From NCBI GenBank assembly GCA_903918375.1, contig CAIXED010000036.1:1-53008 (forward strand): a DNA stretch of 53,008 nt, written 5' to 3'. This document shows positions 1 to 9,714 of the stretch, piece after piece (the first letter of the stretch is position 1; each line of letters opens with the position of its first letter). The stretch is from an uncultured Pseudomonadota bacterium. Lineage in GTDB: Bacteria; Pseudomonadota; Gammaproteobacteria; Methylococcales; Methylomonadaceae. The translations under genes and the position numbers were made by a program. The notes under the pieces were generated by a model. The model saw only the letters and a list, made by a program, of their open reading frames with translations. It did no database searches and had not been told where the DNA came from.

Positions 1-433
1 CCGAAGGTCAATTAAGCACCTTCATCAAGAGACCGAATATATGGCTGCAATCTTGATCTCTGTTAAAAGCATTAATTTTGATAATACTTGGCTTGCAATT
101 GGAGAGGAGTCCATATATGTGCTGAACAGTGTGAAGCGCATCGTTCGCGATTGGTACGGTTCGTAAACTCACCATCCTACGCCTGCTTTTGGCTGGATAT
201 TTGCCATCGGCACTTTGGTTTCGTCAGGCGACTTTTGGCCGATTTTGCTCTATCACCTACGAAGGAAAAATTGATCCAAAGCAAAATAGCCAAGTGTCCG
301 ATTGGTATCCGAAAAGTAACCATGTGTATATGTGGTTATTAGTTGAACAGAAATATTGTTAAATACGGAATAATTGGATTATTCGAAATTTAATTGCATA
401 ATGCAGGTATATTTTTGTTTTCGGGTGAATGCA
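1..433. other. No recognisable gene
   Basis: An open frame runs from 88 to 342 on the plus strand, but its composition (Cys- and Arg-rich, no ribosome-binding site, no familiar motif) does not look like a real protein. I see no RNA gene or insertion-sequence end here. The AT-rich stretch just before 434 probably holds the promoter of the ATPase gene that follows. Confidence 0.4.
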
Positions 434-1705
434 ATGTTGGTCGAGTTTCGAATTAAAAACTTCCGGAGCTTACGTGATGAGCAGGTACTTAGCTTGGTTG
501 CGTCTACAGACAAGAGTTTGCTGGACACCCATGCCATGAAGACAGGACTGAAGGCTGCTCCACATGTATTGAAGGGCGCTGTCATGTATGGTGCCAATGC
601 AAGTGGCAAGTCCAATCTCATTAAAGCCTTGCAGTACATGCGTAGTGTAGTGTTGGAGTCGGCAGCCCTACAGCCGGGGCAGACCTTTGATCGGCTCTCA
701 CCTTTTAAGTTGGACACTTTATCTGGCAGCCTGCCAACTGAGTTCGAGGTCACCTTCATCCTAGGTGGAGTGCGTTACCAGTATGGTTTTGCCATGAACA
801 CGCATCGCATCGTCAGTGAGCAATTATTGGTGTACAAAGCGTTCAAGCCACAACGCTGGTTTGATCGTCATTTTGATGATGAAAGTGGCAAAGATGTGTA
901 TGAATTTAGCTCCAGTCTGAAGGGGGCCAAAAACCTATGGGAGGGCGCCACTCGCCCTAATGCGCTGTTTCTATCAATGGCTGTGCAACTTAACAGCGAG
1001 GCATTGCGCCCTGTGTTTGACTGGTTTGCCAACCGACTGGTGATTTTAAATGAGCTCACACCACTGTCCCCACAATTTTCGGTACAAATGCTCAAGCACG
1101 AAGAGCAACGCAAGGCGATTTGTGATTTTCTACGTGCTGCTGATATCAGTATTGCCGATATAGAAGTAGCCACAAAGCAAGCCATGGTCCACAGTTTCAG
1201 TTTTGATTTGGCCACTGGCAAGCGTGAAGAAGAAATGGGAGAGCAAGCCGTAGAAGAAGTAAAGTTTCGCCATATGACCGAACATGGAAATGCCGTTTTC
1301 GATTTGATGGACGAATCCAGCGGTACCCGTAATTTATTGTTTCTAACCGGTCCCATTCTGGACATTCTGAACAAAGGACTGACATTAGTGGTAGATGAAC
1401 TGGACACCAGTTTGCATACGTTGTTGGTGCAAGCACTGGTGCGCTTGTTTCACCGTCCTGATATCAATACGTGCGGGGCACAGATAATCTTCACCACTCA
1501 TGATACCTCTTTGCTTGATACTTACGGCTTGTTCAGACGTGATCAAGTCTGGTTTGTCGAAAAAGGTACTGATCAAAGTTCGTGTCTGTATCCGTTGCTT
1601 GATTTCAGTCCGCGCAAGAGTGAAGCATTAGAGCGTGGATACCTGCAAGGGCGTTACGGTGCGTTGCCATTTTTGCAAAGTCAGGCGCTTGGAATGAAAC
1701 ACTAA
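434..1705 (+). CDS. rloA: RloA/AbiLi-like AAA ATPase
   Basis: This 423-aa ATPase belongs to the SMC/ABC-like AAA_15/AAA_21 group that acts with a TOPRIM-type partner in phage-abortive systems. The N-terminus MLVEFRIKNFRSL is the usual opening of these proteins, so I start at 434 rather than at an in-frame ATG 20 codons earlier. Walker A is GANASGKS (about residues 53-60). An SSGT signature stretch and Walker B LTLVVDELDTSLH lie near the C-terminus, followed by a D-loop/H-switch-like IIFTTHD. The stop overlaps the next start by one base (TAATG), so the two genes are translationally coupled. RloA and RloB were first named as ORFs linked to type I restriction loci, and hsd genes lie 3.6 kb downstream. 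That the pair confers phage defence is inferred from family and context. Confidence 0.88.
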   Translation: MLVEFRIKNFRSLRDEQVLSLVASTDKSLLDTHAMKTGLKAAPHVLKGAVMYGANASGKSNLIKALQYMRSVVLESAALQPGQTFDRLSPFKLDTLSGSLPTEFEVTFILGGVRYQYGFAMNTHRIVSEQLLVYKAFKPQRWFDRHFDDESGKDVYEFSSSLKGAKNLWEGATRPNALFLSMAVQLNSEALRPVFDWFANRLVILNELTPLSPQFSVQMLKHEEQRKAICDFLRAADISIADIEVATKQAMVHSFSFDLATGKREEEMGEQAVEEVKFRHMTEHGNAVFDLMDESSGTRNLLFLTGPILDILNKGLTLVVDELDTSLHTLLVQALVRLFHRPDINTCGAQIIFTTHDTSLLDTYGLFRRDQVWFVEKGTDQSSCLYPLLDFSPRKSEALERGYLQGRYGALPFLQSQALGMKH

Positions 1706-2382
1706 TGGGGCGCGATAATCAGGCAAAAATTCGGCAGTTACGCCGCAAAGAGGCTAAGGAGGCACAGCGAGCCGTTTATGCTCGCATCCTGATTGTGACC
1801 GAAGGTAGCAAGACCGAGCCGCTATATCTGGGAGAGATTTGTGCCGCTTATCGGCTTCATTCCGCTAACGTAGAAGTCCAACCAGGGCAACTGGGTACTG
1901 CACCTATGCAGGTGGTGCTTTATGCCAAGCAATTATTTGAACATGGTGATTTGAACAAAGGCATTCGCCCCAAGAGCTTTGATCAGATTTATGCTGTATT
2001 TGATCGCGACGAACATGAAAGTTATTTCAATGCACTGAGTTTGGCGCAATCGCTTGACGGCAATCTGCGCAACCATGATAGGCAGCCAGTCAGTTTTAAA
2101 GCTATTGCATCGGTTCCCAGTTTCGAGCTTTGGTTATTGTTGCACTACGAGGATATTCAATCACCGATTCCTCGAGATCAGGTAATGGAACGCTTAAAGA
2201 AGCACATCCCAGATTATGACAAAGGTGCAGGTGGGATGTTTGCGATCGCAAGAGATAAGCTGGAAACAGCGATGCTACGGGCAGAATTACTGGCAGGGAA
2301 ATTTAATGCATACACCGACCCTGAACCGTTTACCGGTATGCATGAACTGGTTAATTTGTTGGTCACGTTACGCACATGTTGA
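1705..2382 (+). CDS. rloB: RloB-like TOPRIM-type protein (AbiLii)
   Basis: This 225-aa protein is the expected partner of the upstream ATPase. An N-terminal basic stretch (MGRDNQAKIRQLRRKEAKE) leads into ILIVTEGSKTEPLYL, where the Glu of TEG matches the first acidic residue of TOPRIM/RloB folds. The later AVFDRDEHESY gives the second acidic cluster (DRDEH). The length is normal for RloB. The ATPase-TOPRIM layout corresponds to the AbiL system and is analogous to PARIS and OLD/Gabija designs, in which the ATPase senses the phage and the TOPRIM protein is a nuclease effector. Nuclease activity here is inferred from family. Its start codon overlaps the stop of the preceding gene. Confidence 0.86.
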   Translation: MGRDNQAKIRQLRRKEAKEAQRAVYARILIVTEGSKTEPLYLGEICAAYRLHSANVEVQPGQLGTAPMQVVLYAKQLFEHGDLNKGIRPKSFDQIYAVFDRDEHESYFNALSLAQSLDGNLRNHDRQPVSFKAIASVPSFELWLLLHYEDIQSPIPRDQVMERLKKHIPDYDKGAGGMFAIARDKLETAMLRAELLAGKFNAYTDPEPFTGMHELVNLLVTLRTC

Positions 2383-2451
2383 TTTTCCAATGAGGAATAT
2401 CAAGATTATTAACTTTCCAATAATAGCGTAGATTAAAAACGTCGAGGAAAT

Positions 2452-2906
2452 ATGGAAAAAGACACCCAACACGGATCAGCCATAATAAAAGTTTTGCGCT
2501 CCGATTCGGTAGTTGATATTTGAAAGGAATATTTAGAGCTTGGAATTGATAGAGCACTCGAATCTGGTGTGCTTGAAAATATTCCACTCATGACACAGTG
2601 GTTGGAATATTTAGCGCGGTCGGTTCCGTAAAAGACCAACTACTCGCCACCAAGCTACTTCGATTCATCAGCCAGCTTTCGGAAATATCTCTAGAAGAGA
2701 GAAACGAGATGGTTGACAAGTTGAATGAGGATGACAAATTCTCCGGCAGAGCTGGAGCGGCTGTAATTGAAATTCTGGACAGAATGGAGAGTCAGAAAAA
2801 GCCCGAATTGGCGGCAAAAGATGAAGTCAGTTCGTCATTCTATCAGCGTTTTGGCTTTATCTTTTGCGACAATCAACCTTTGAAACTGTATTTACCGATC
2901 TGGTGA
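2452..2906 (+). pseudogene. Chimeric decayed gene: conserved protein fragment fused to GNAT tail
   Basis: Reading from the ATG at 2452 gives MEKDTQHGSAIIKVLRSDSV, then a TGA at 2521. The same frame continues as EYLELGIDRALESGVLENIP, and a frame change near 2590 leads into VGIFSAVGSVKDQLLATKLL. This reads as one conserved bacterial protein of unknown function broken by a nonsense and a frameshift mutation. After about 2820 the sequence changes to FYQRFGFIFCDNQPLKLYLP. That resembles the C-terminus of GNAT acetyltransferases of the TacT toxin type (FYxxFGF...PLxLxLP). So the 3' end of a different gene has been joined to the truncated first gene. The remnant sits between rloB and the SEC-C gene and marks past recombination in the island. 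Confidence 0.7.
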
Positions 2907-2966
2907 GCACTGTTTATTAATAGCTATAATCGCAATCACCATAAAAATAACGCAAAGTAATCCAGA

Positions 2967-3965
2967 ATGAAAATCGGCCGAAATGATCTTTGTCCTTGTG
3001 GCAGTGGCAAAAAATACAAACGTTGCTGCATGGATAACGTTTCAAAACAGCAGTCAGATATGTTGGACGACATTAGGCAAGTGATGGGGATGAATCCGCA
3101 TCTTAGTCTTGATGAGTTAAATCTGGTCATTCAACGAAGAACAGCAGATCGAAATAATCAGCCAAATTCAGATTTTTGCGGTCTATCGCCCACTCAAATG
3201 ACTAATTGGCTATATGCACCGTTTGGTGAGCTTTCCGAAATAACTATTAGTCCACCTAATGGTTTATCAACTAGCCCAGTGATGCGTTATTTGGCTTTGA
3301 TTCTGGATGAGACTATGTCGCAAGACGGCTCGTTTAAAGCAACCGCTAAAGGTAATTTGCCCGCCAAATTAGTCAAACAAGCTACTGCGCTTTTACCAGA
3401 GTTTGCCATTGCAAAGTTTGATAAGCCTATTAACATTAATGAATTTGGTGGCAGTAGTGAAGAAAAATTCAACGCTTTGCATTACACCCGTGTATTGGCC
3501 GAGATCGCAGGTATCATCTACCTTAAAAGCGGACGTTTTCATGTAAAAAAAGCGGCGCAAAAACAGTACCAGATTCATGGGTTAAATGCCTTCTTTTTAC
3601 CGATGCTTGAGGCAGCAGTGACTGGGTACAATTGGGGGTACCTAGATGCTTGGGATGACCACATCAATGTCCGCACATTCTGGGTATTTATGCTTTGGCG
3701 ACTACAAAGCCATGCATCTATTGAAAAATTAACTGAGGAAATGTGTGTCGCTTTTCCAGATTTCCTGAATCAGTTTCCAAGCGAAAAGTACTTCTCGTCT
3801 CAGGAGCAACTGGCAATGTTAATTGAAACACGTTTTGTTGAACGGTTTTTACAGTTTTGGGGGTTTGTAACGGTTAGTCCGAGAAGTATGCTCGATAATG
3901 AAAAAGTACCAAGAACAGTTGACTTACAGCAATTGCTGAATCAGACATTTAAGTTTTCTATGTGA
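2967..3965 (+). CDS. SEC-C motif zinc-binding protein
   Basis: This 332-aa protein opens with MKIGRNDLCPCGSGKKYKRC, a textbook SEC-C metal-binding motif with Cys9, Cys11, Cys20 and Cys21. The motif is best known from the SecA C-terminus and also occurs in many stand-alone proteins. The remaining ~300 residues are a globular region with many aromatic residues and no motif I recognise. The acidic-helical LDDIRQVMGMNPHLSLDELN segment follows the zinc motif directly. The gene stands alone between the pseudogene and the 265-aa unknown. SEC-C proteins recur near defence genes, but nothing in the sequence assigns a mechanism. The SEC-C call is certain; the role is unknown. Confidence 0.8.
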   Translation: MKIGRNDLCPCGSGKKYKRCCMDNVSKQQSDMLDDIRQVMGMNPHLSLDELNLVIQRRTADRNNQPNSDFCGLSPTQMTNWLYAPFGELSEITISPPNGLSTSPVMRYLALILDETMSQDGSFKATAKGNLPAKLVKQATALLPEFAIAKFDKPININEFGGSSEEKFNALHYTRVLAEIAGIIYLKSGRFHVKKAAQKQYQIHGLNAFFLPMLEAAVTGYNWGYLDAWDDHINVRTFWVFMLWRLQSHASIEKLTEEMCVAFPDFLNQFPSEKYFSSQEQLAMLIETRFVERFLQFWGFVTVSPRSMLDNEKVPRTVDLQQLLNQTFKFSM

Positions 3966-4235
3966 TTTTCAGTTTTGAATCTCATTGTCTAAGAGATCGT
4001 GGGTAGAACCCCGTCTGACGGCAAAGCAGATCCTGCAAGAAAGCCAGGTTTGATTGTGAAAAATCGACCCGTTTCCGCCGATTGCTCTGTTCCATTGAAT
4101 GACCCTTATTTATCCTTAACCTGCCACCGATAATCTGCGCAGCTTGGATGATTAATGCAGTTTATTTTTTCAGCTTTCCGTGTGCCACACCGGATTAGCT
4201 CTACGCTATACAGGCCCTTCGGGCGGAGGAAAATA

Positions 4236-5033
4236 GTGAATACAACACAAGTTTACGAAGGGATCATCAATGCATTGAAAGTGGCTTCGGAAAATATCTC
4301 AAATGAACCAGAGATCGTCAAGACAGCAATTGATGAGATAAACAAAATAAACCTCCCCGGAAACATAAAAAGGCAAACCGGATTTTGCCATCAGAAGCCT
4401 TATGCCCTGTTCGTAGATCCAAAAGAAATAAACCAATACAAACGAACAGAACTAGGCGATTTGATGTTCGTGGTGAAGTTCATCAATCGTGGCGAGTGTA
4501 TTGACTATCGAACATTGTTCTTTCAGGCCAAGTACGATAAAGACTTCAAAAAATTCAAGATTGAAAAACATCAACAGCGATTCTATTCAGAAATCGAGAA
4601 AATCGACTTTAAGTTCGGAAACAAGGTCTATAGTGATGGAAATATCGAGCCAATCATCTGGAAGCATTTGACTTCGGCAGAAAACTTCGGCGACTACTTT
4701 CTTATTGGAAGTGGAAGAGCTCTGGATGTCGGACTTACTTGTATTAATAGCCAATATGACCCATCTGGGAACCAGTTCAGTTTCGATATACGGCAGCATT
4801 ACCATATTGCTCCCCGCCATTTTTCGTTTGGTTGGGAATTCCAAAGACCATTACTCAGCTTTCTGTCTCCCTATGGGAAGGGAAATAAGGTTGAAGGTTT
4901 GCTAAAAATATTCACTGAACTCATATACAAAAAATTAGGAATGATTGCTGATCCACCTGAGGAGCACCAAGGATATTGGGAAGAAGACCCCAGCGGTTTC
5001 GGTGTCGTAGAGTTTACATTTGTTGAGGAATGA
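4236..5033 (+). CDS. Unrecognised 265-aa protein
   Basis: I place the start at GTG 4236 because GGAGG sits six bases upstream, inside the GC-rich hairpin gcccttcgggcggagg. An upstream ATG at 4155 would add 27 residues with no ribosome-binding site. The product begins VNTTQVYEGIINALKVASEN. It contains LFFQAKYDKDFKKFKIEKHQ, a segment resembling the 'QAK' motif of some restriction- or defence-linked hypothetical proteins, although no catalytic triad is evident. The C-terminal half is rich in aromatic residues and ends acidic (EEHQGYWEEDPSGFG). It is a single-gene unit between the SEC-C gene and the hsd operon. Sequence just after its stop has an integron-attC-like layout. No function can be named. 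Confidence 0.65.
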   Translation: MNTTQVYEGIINALKVASENISNEPEIVKTAIDEINKINLPGNIKRQTGFCHQKPYALFVDPKEINQYKRTELGDLMFVVKFINRGECIDYRTLFFQAKYDKDFKKFKIEKHQQRFYSEIEKIDFKFGNKVYSDGNIEPIIWKHLTSAENFGDYFLIGSGRALDVGLTCINSQYDPSGNQFSFDIRQHYHIAPRHFSFGWEFQRPLLSFLSPYGKGNKVEGLLKIFTELIYKKLGMIADPPEEHQGYWEEDPSGFGVVEFTFVEE

Positions 5034-5362
5034 ATCGTATAACAATGATTTCAACCTGACTCGGCTATGTCACTTTTTTGCTTTCGCAAAAACCGCGCCA
5101 TTGACGCCTCGCAGGTTAAACGACAGCTTTCTGTTTTACAGCCGACCTACACAGAAATACTTGAATGTCGCAAATTGGCCGATTTTAGCCAATCATGCCA
5201 AGATGGAGCTAAACTTAATTTTCATTCTAAAGCGCTTTTTTAATTTGCACGATGCCTATCCTTTAATTTCCCTTCAAAACCAAGCCTCTTTACCCCTATG
5301 GTAAGATTAACGATTTAATTGATACCTAACCTAGTTTGCAAGCAAGCGTTAGAAACCACTTT
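5034..5362. other. Gap before hsdM with attC-like inverted repeat
   Basis: This 329-bp stretch has no credible gene. Immediately after the stop at 5033 comes tataacaatgatttcaacctg (positions 5039-5059), answered by caggttaaacg about 60 bases later. That is a partly complementary pair flanking imperfect hairpins, and the arrangement recalls an integron attC site. The second half, ending near 5362, is AT-rich and should hold the promoter of the type I restriction operon. A good hsdM ribosome-binding site is not obvious. Confidence 0.3.
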
Positions 5363-7690
5363 ATGACACAAACTCCCAATAACTTAGCAGCCTATATCTG
5401 GTCATTAGCCGATTTGTTACGCGGTGACTTTAGACAAAGCCAATACGGTCGTATTATCTTGCCTTTTACCTTATTACGCCGTCTTGAGTGCGTACTGGAA
5501 GAAAGTAAAGACGAAGTGTTGGCTCAGGTTGAAAAAGTACAAGCCATGAATGTGTCAGAAGAGGCGCAAGAAAAGCTACTACTTAGAGCCACCAAAGGCT
5601 TATCGTTTTACAACACATCCAAAATGGATTTATCCAAACTGGGTGAAGCCGGTATCGCGGCCAATCTTGAAGCATACATTCAAAGCTTTTCAAAAGATGC
5701 GCGTGAGATTTTTGAACACTTTAAATTTTTAGAGTTTATCGGTCAGCTCAACGATGCAAACCTGCTCTACAAGATTGTGCAAAAGGTTAAAACAACCGAT
5801 TTAAGTCCTAAGGTCATTTCAAATCACGATATGGGTTTGGTGTTTGAAGAGCTAATTCGTCGTTTTGCGGAAAGCTCAAACGATACCGCCGGTGAACACT
5901 TTACCCCGCGAGACATTATTCGCCTCACTACCTCGTTGGTCTTTATGGAGGATGATGAAGCCCTGACCAGCCCAGGTATTATTCGCACTATTTACGATCC
6001 TACGGCTGGTACTGGTGGTTTCCTTTCTGCTGGCATGGAATACGTTCACGAGTTAAATCCGCAAGCAGTGATGCGTGCCTATGGACAAGAGCTTAATCCT
6101 GAAAGCTATGCGATTTGCAAAGCGGATATGCTGATTAAAGGCCAAGAAGTCAAAAACATCAAACTCGGCAATACCTTATCTAATGACCAGCTCTATGCCG
6201 ACAACTTTGACTACATGCTATCCAATCCACCTTTTGGTGTGGACTGGAAAAAGATTGAATCCGACATTAAAGATGAACATACGGTAAAAGGTTTTGATGG
6301 TCGTTTTGGGCCTGGTTTACCGCGAGTGTCTGATGGTTCGTTACTGTTCTTATTACATTTGATCAGCAAGTTACGTGATGCCGCCGAAGGTGGTGCGCGG
6401 ATTGGCATTATTCTCAACGGCTCACCGCTGTTTACCGGAGGGGCAGGTTCTGGTGAATCAGAAATCCGTCGCTATATTTTAGAAGCCGATTTGTTAGAAG
6501 CGATTGTCGCGTTACCAACCGACATGTTTTACAACACGGGCATTTCCACTTATGTTTGGGTGTTGTCGAATAAAAAAGCCGCAGAGCGCAAAGGCAAAGT
6601 TCAGTTAATCAACGGCGTCAATTTGTGCGGCAAAATGCGTAAGTCGTTAGGTAGTAAACGTAACGTTATGGATGATGACGATATCGCCACGATCACCCGC
6701 TGCTTTGGTGCTTTTGAAGTGATTGAAGCGCTTGAATTAGACAAACCTGCTGAGCAAAAAAGCAATCGTGGTCGTCAATCGGCTAATCCAAAAGCCGAAG
6801 CAGCAAAAACCTTTGCCTGCAAAATCTTTAACACCTATCAATTCGGTTATCGCCGCATCACTATAGAACGCCCATTACGCGAGTCTTATCAGTTTAGTCA
6901 TGAACGGATCGAATCTTTGCGTTTTGACAATGGCTCTTTAAATGCCGTCATGCAGTGGGTTTATGCAGAATATGCTATCCAAGATTGTTGGTCTGATGCC
7001 CCCGATTGTGACCATTACGGCGATTTAACAGCACACAGTGAAGCCATTCGTAAACATTGCAAAAACCACTTTAGTGAACTCAAGGAAAAGCATCTCAAAG
7101 ATTTATTGGATCGTGACTTTTGGCTAGAGCAAAAAAGGCTACTACTTAAAGCGCAACAATTACAGACGGTCATCGGTTTAGAACAGCATGACAATATGAA
7201 CCTGTTTGATGATGCGCTTAATGCTGCTGCTAAAACAGCGGCAGTTAATTTGGATGCAAAAGACAAAAAGCAAATCAAAGCGGCTGTCAGTTGGAAGAAT
7301 CCGGCTGCGGAAAAAGTCATCAAAAAAATCCATAAAAGCAAAGCCAATGCTATCTATGGTTTATTCGACGTCGATGGTCAAACGCTTGAATACCAAGCCG
7401 ATAGCGATCTGCGGGATAATGAGAATGTACCACTTGATCCTAGTCAGACAGTCAATGCCATTAACGAAGCCTACTTTCTAAAAGAAGTACAACCGCACGT
7501 CCCTGATGCCTGGATAGATGCCAGTAAAAAGGATGAAAAGGATCACCAGATTGGTATTGTTGGTTATGAAATTCCGTTTAATCGGCATTTTTATCAATAC
7601 CAACCGCCCAGAAATTTAGTGGAAATCGATGCCGATTTGGATAAAGTCAGCGCCGAGATTATGGATTTATTGCGCGAAGTACATTCGTGA
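5363..7690 (+). CDS. hsdM: Type I restriction-modification methyltransferase HsdM
   Basis: This is the N6-adenine methyltransferase subunit of a type I restriction-modification system, 775 aa from the ATG at 5363. I skip an upstream ATG at 5336 because [16 protein letters not shown] is the normal HsdM N-terminus. The SAM-binding motif [15 protein letters not shown] (about residues 213-227) and the catalytic SNPPFG are both present. The protein is longer than classical HsdM (~500 aa). It has an additional ~300-aa C-terminal region with REVHS at its end, as in the extended HsdM variants. Downstream are vapBC, hsdS and hsdR on the same strand. With HsdS it would methylate host DNA and protect it from HsdR. 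Confidence 0.95.
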   Translation: MTQTPNNLAAYIWSLADLLRGDFRQSQYGRIILPFTLLRRLECVLEESKDEVLAQVEKVQAMNVSEEAQEKLLLRATKGLSFYNTSKMDLSKLGEAGIAANLEAYIQSFSKDAREIFEHFKFLEFIGQLNDANLLYKIVQKVKTTDLSPKVISNHDMGLVFEELIRRFAESSNDTAGEHFTPRDIIRLTTSLVFMEDDEALTSPGIIRTIYDPTAGTGGFLSAGMEYVHELNPQAVMRAYGQELNPESYAICKADMLIKGQEVKNIKLGNTLSNDQLYADNFDYMLSNPPFGVDWKKIESDIKDEHTVKGFDGRFGPGLPRVSDGSLLFLLHLISKLRDAAEGGARIGIILNGSPLFTGGAGSGESEIRRYILEADLLEAIVALPTDMFYNTGISTYVWVLSNKKAAERKGKVQLINGVNLCGKMRKSLGSKRNVMDDDDIATITRCFGAFEVIEALELDKPAEQKSNRGRQSANPKAEAAKTFACKIFNTYQFGYRRITIERPLRESYQFSHERIESLRFDNGSLNAVMQWVYAEYAIQDCWSDAPDCDHYGDLTAHSEAIRKHCKNHFSELKEKHLKDLLDRDFWLEQKRLLLKAQQLQTVIGLEQHDNMNLFDDALNAAAKTAAVNLDAKDKKQIKAAVSWKNPAAEKVIKKIHKSKANAIYGLFDVDGQTLEYQADSDLRDNENVPLDPSQTVNAINEAYFLKEVQPHVPDAWIDASKKDEKDHQIGIVGYEIPFNRHFYQYQPPRNLVEIDADLDKVSAEIMDLLREVHS

Positions 7691-7730
7691 AATAATCAAT
7701 GCAAATCCTTTAACAACGAGGTAAGCCAGT

Positions 7731-7958
7731 ATGCAAGCCATAGAATTTGAAGCAACGACTTTTCAACACACCATTCGCATTCCCGATCATATTCCCAATG
7801 GCGTTTCTCTTCGGGTTTTGTTGCTGGTTGATGATGCAAAAACCAAAAACGATACCAGTCACTGGAAAAACCTACTTGGCTCAATGCCCAATGTGGGCAG
7901 TGATGAGGATTTTTCTCGTTCTTTGGACTATGGGCGGGAAATATCGTGGGATTCTTAA
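7731..7958 (+). CDS. vapB: VapB-like antitoxin
   Basis: This 75-aa acidic protein follows hsdM by 40 bases and overlaps the PIN-toxin gene by 13 bases. The N-terminal half (QAIEFEATTFQHTIRIPDHI) resembles the beta-rich DNA-binding arm of small antitoxins. The C-terminal half (SDEDFSRSLDYGREISWDS) resembles the flexible toxin-wrapping tail of VapB-type proteins. It should neutralise the downstream VapC and repress the pair. A ribosome-binding site (aacgaggtaag) precedes the ATG. The identification rests mostly on context and size. Confidence 0.75.
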   Translation: MQAIEFEATTFQHTIRIPDHIPNGVSLRVLLLVDDAKTKNDTSHWKNLLGSMPNVGSDEDFSRSLDYGREISWDS

Positions 7959-8371
7959 TTGATACCAATGTATTGTCGGAATTACGCAAAGGCTTAAAAG
8001 CTAACGTTGGTGTTCAAAACTGGTTTTCAAATGCCGATAGCAATGATCTGTATATTTCGGTTTTAACCTTGGGTGAAATTCGTCAGGGTATCGAACAACT
8101 TAAACGTCGTGATCTACAAGCCTCAATCGCTTTAGACCTCTGGCTTAAACAAATTGAAATAGCATCGGAGCAACTTATTCTGCCAGTGACTCACACGATT
8201 GCTGAGCGTTGGGGATGTATCAATGTACCTGACAAAATGCCAGTTATTGATGGATTTTTAGCAGCGACCGCTTTGGTGCATGATTTAACGCTAGTGACTA
8301 GAAATATTCGTGATGTCGAACGCAGTGGCGTTAAATTGTTAAATCCGTTTAGTGAAGATGTGAGGTCATGA
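7946..8371 (+). CDS. vapC: VapC-like PIN-domain ribonuclease toxin
   Basis: This 141-aa PIN-domain protein starts with GTG at 7946. The acidic residues of the PIN active site are visible: GFLIDTNVLSEL (first Asp), LTLGEIRQG (Glu), IDGFLAATAL (Asp) and LVTRNIRDVE (last Asp). The pattern is closest to the FitB/VapC branch. The toxin would cleave RNA unless held by the overlapping antitoxin. Its stop overlaps the hsdS start (ATGA), so toxin and specificity-subunit translation are coupled. A toxin-antitoxin pair inside a hsd operon could act as an addiction module that penalises loss of the restriction system; this is inference. Confidence 0.9.
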   Translation: MGFLIDTNVLSELRKGLKANVGVQNWFSNADSNDLYISVLTLGEIRQGIEQLKRRDLQASIALDLWLKQIEIASEQLILPVTHTIAERWGCINVPDKMPVIDGFLAATALVHDLTLVTRNIRDVERSGVKLLNPFSEDVRS

Positions 8372-9714
8372 AATATAAGGCTTATTCTGAGTATAAAGAT
8401 TCAGGAATTGAGTGGGTTGGTGGTGTTCCGAGTGAGTGGCAAGTAAAACCACTCTTTGGGGTTGCTGCTACTGAGTCTGTAAAAAATGGAGATGGCGCAG
8501 AAGCAAATGTCCTATCTTTGAGTTATGGCAATATTATAAAAAGAGATGTTGAAGATAATTTTGGCCTTTTGCCAGAGTCATTTAACACTTACCAATTAGT
8601 AAAGCCAGGTGAGATAGTTCTAAGGTTAACGGATTTACAAAACGATAAAAGAAGCTTAAGAGTTGGTCAAGCAAAGGAAAATGGAATAATAACTTCGGCT
8701 TATCTGAAATTGATCGCTAAAAGAAATCAGTTGAACGATAGTTTCCTTTATCGATTATTACATTCATATGACACAACGAAAGTGTTTTATGGAATGGGTG
8801 GAGGCTTAAGACAGTCGATGAAGTTTGAAGAAATGAGGCGATTGCCTGTATTAGTTCCTTCATTGGCTGAACAGGAAAAAATCGCCAACTTCCTTGACCA
8901 CGAAACCGCCAAAATAGACACCCTGATTGAAAAACAGCAACAACTCATCCAATTGCTAAAAGAAAAACGTCAGGCAGTGATTAGTCATGCTGTGACGAAA
9001 GGTTTAGATCCTGATGTGCCTATGCGGAATTCTGGGGTTGAGTGGTTGGGGGAGGTGCCGGAGCATTGGGTTATTGCACAGTTGAAATTTAATACATTAG
9101 AAATGCAAACTGGCCCATTTGGTAGTCAGCTACATGCTGAGGATTACATTGATGATGGAATACCACTTGTGAATCCAGCGCATATGGCTAATGGAAAAAT
9201 AGTGCCTGATTCTAGTGTGAGTGTAGATCGAGAAACTTGGCAACGGTTGAAACGCTATCAGCTTTTTGAAGGCGATTTAATTTTTGCTCGTAGAGGAGAA
9301 TTAGGGCGTTGTGCCATCGTTACTGCAGAACAACAAGGTTGGTTGTGCGGAACAGGTAGCTTAAAGGCAAAACTAAACGATAGGCTTATTCCTGAGTATT
9401 CTTATCTTTTAATTTCCTCAGAAGGCGTTATATCGGAGTTATCACTTGAATCTAAAGGTTCAACGATGGAAAACTTAAATACTGAAACCCTTGGAAGAAT
9501 CAGAATACCTGTTCCACCGTTAACCGAACAAAGGCTGGTATTGGCTTACGTGAACGAAATTGCGAGTAAGTTCAGCAACCTCATTGAAAAAGCTAACTCT
9601 GCAATAGAGCTGATGAATGAACGCCGCACAGCCCTAATTTCCGCTGCTGTCACAGGCAAAATAGATGTCAGAAACTGGCAACCTCCTAAAACCAATACTT
9701 CAGAAGCCGCATGA
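8368..9714 (+). CDS. hsdS: Type I restriction-modification specificity subunit HsdS
   Basis: This 448-aa protein has the two-fold design of HsdS. The first target-recognition domain opens with SGIEWVGGVPSEWQVKPL and the second with SGVEWLGEVPEHWVIAQL. Each is followed by a conserved helical spacer: LAEQEKIANFLDHETAKID and, at the C-terminus, LTEQRLVLAYVNEIASKFSN. The two target domains determine a bipartite recognition sequence, which cannot be read from the sequence. The ends overlap vapC and hsdR by four bases each, so the genes form one transcript. The protein is complete, with no sign of phase-variable repeats or inverted hsdS copies nearby. Confidence 0.95.
   Translation: MKYKAYSEYKDSGIEWVGGVPSEWQVKPLFGVAATESVKNGDGAEANVLSLSYGNIIKRDVEDNFGLLPESFNTYQLVKPGEIVLRLTDLQNDKRSLRVGQAKENGIITSAYLKLIAKRNQLNDSFLYRLLHSYDTTKVFYGMGGGLRQSMKFEEMRRLPVLVPSLAEQEKIANFLDHETAKIDTLIEKQQQLIQLLKEKRQAVISHAVTKGLDPDVPMRNSGVEWLGEVPEHWVIAQLKFNTLEMQTGPFGSQLHAEDYIDDGIPLVNPAHMANGKIVPDSSVSVDRETWQRLKRYQLFEGDLIFARRGELGRCAIVTAEQQGWLCGTGSLKAKLNDRLIPEYSYLLISSEGVISELSLESKGSTMENLNTETLGRIRIPVPPLTEQRLVLAYVNEIASKFSNLIEKANSAIELMNERRTALISAAVTGKIDVRNWQPPKTNTSEAA

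Noticed and set aside
88-342. 84-aa frame at the left end
   Set aside because: No ribosome-binding site, Cys/Arg-rich composition and no motif.
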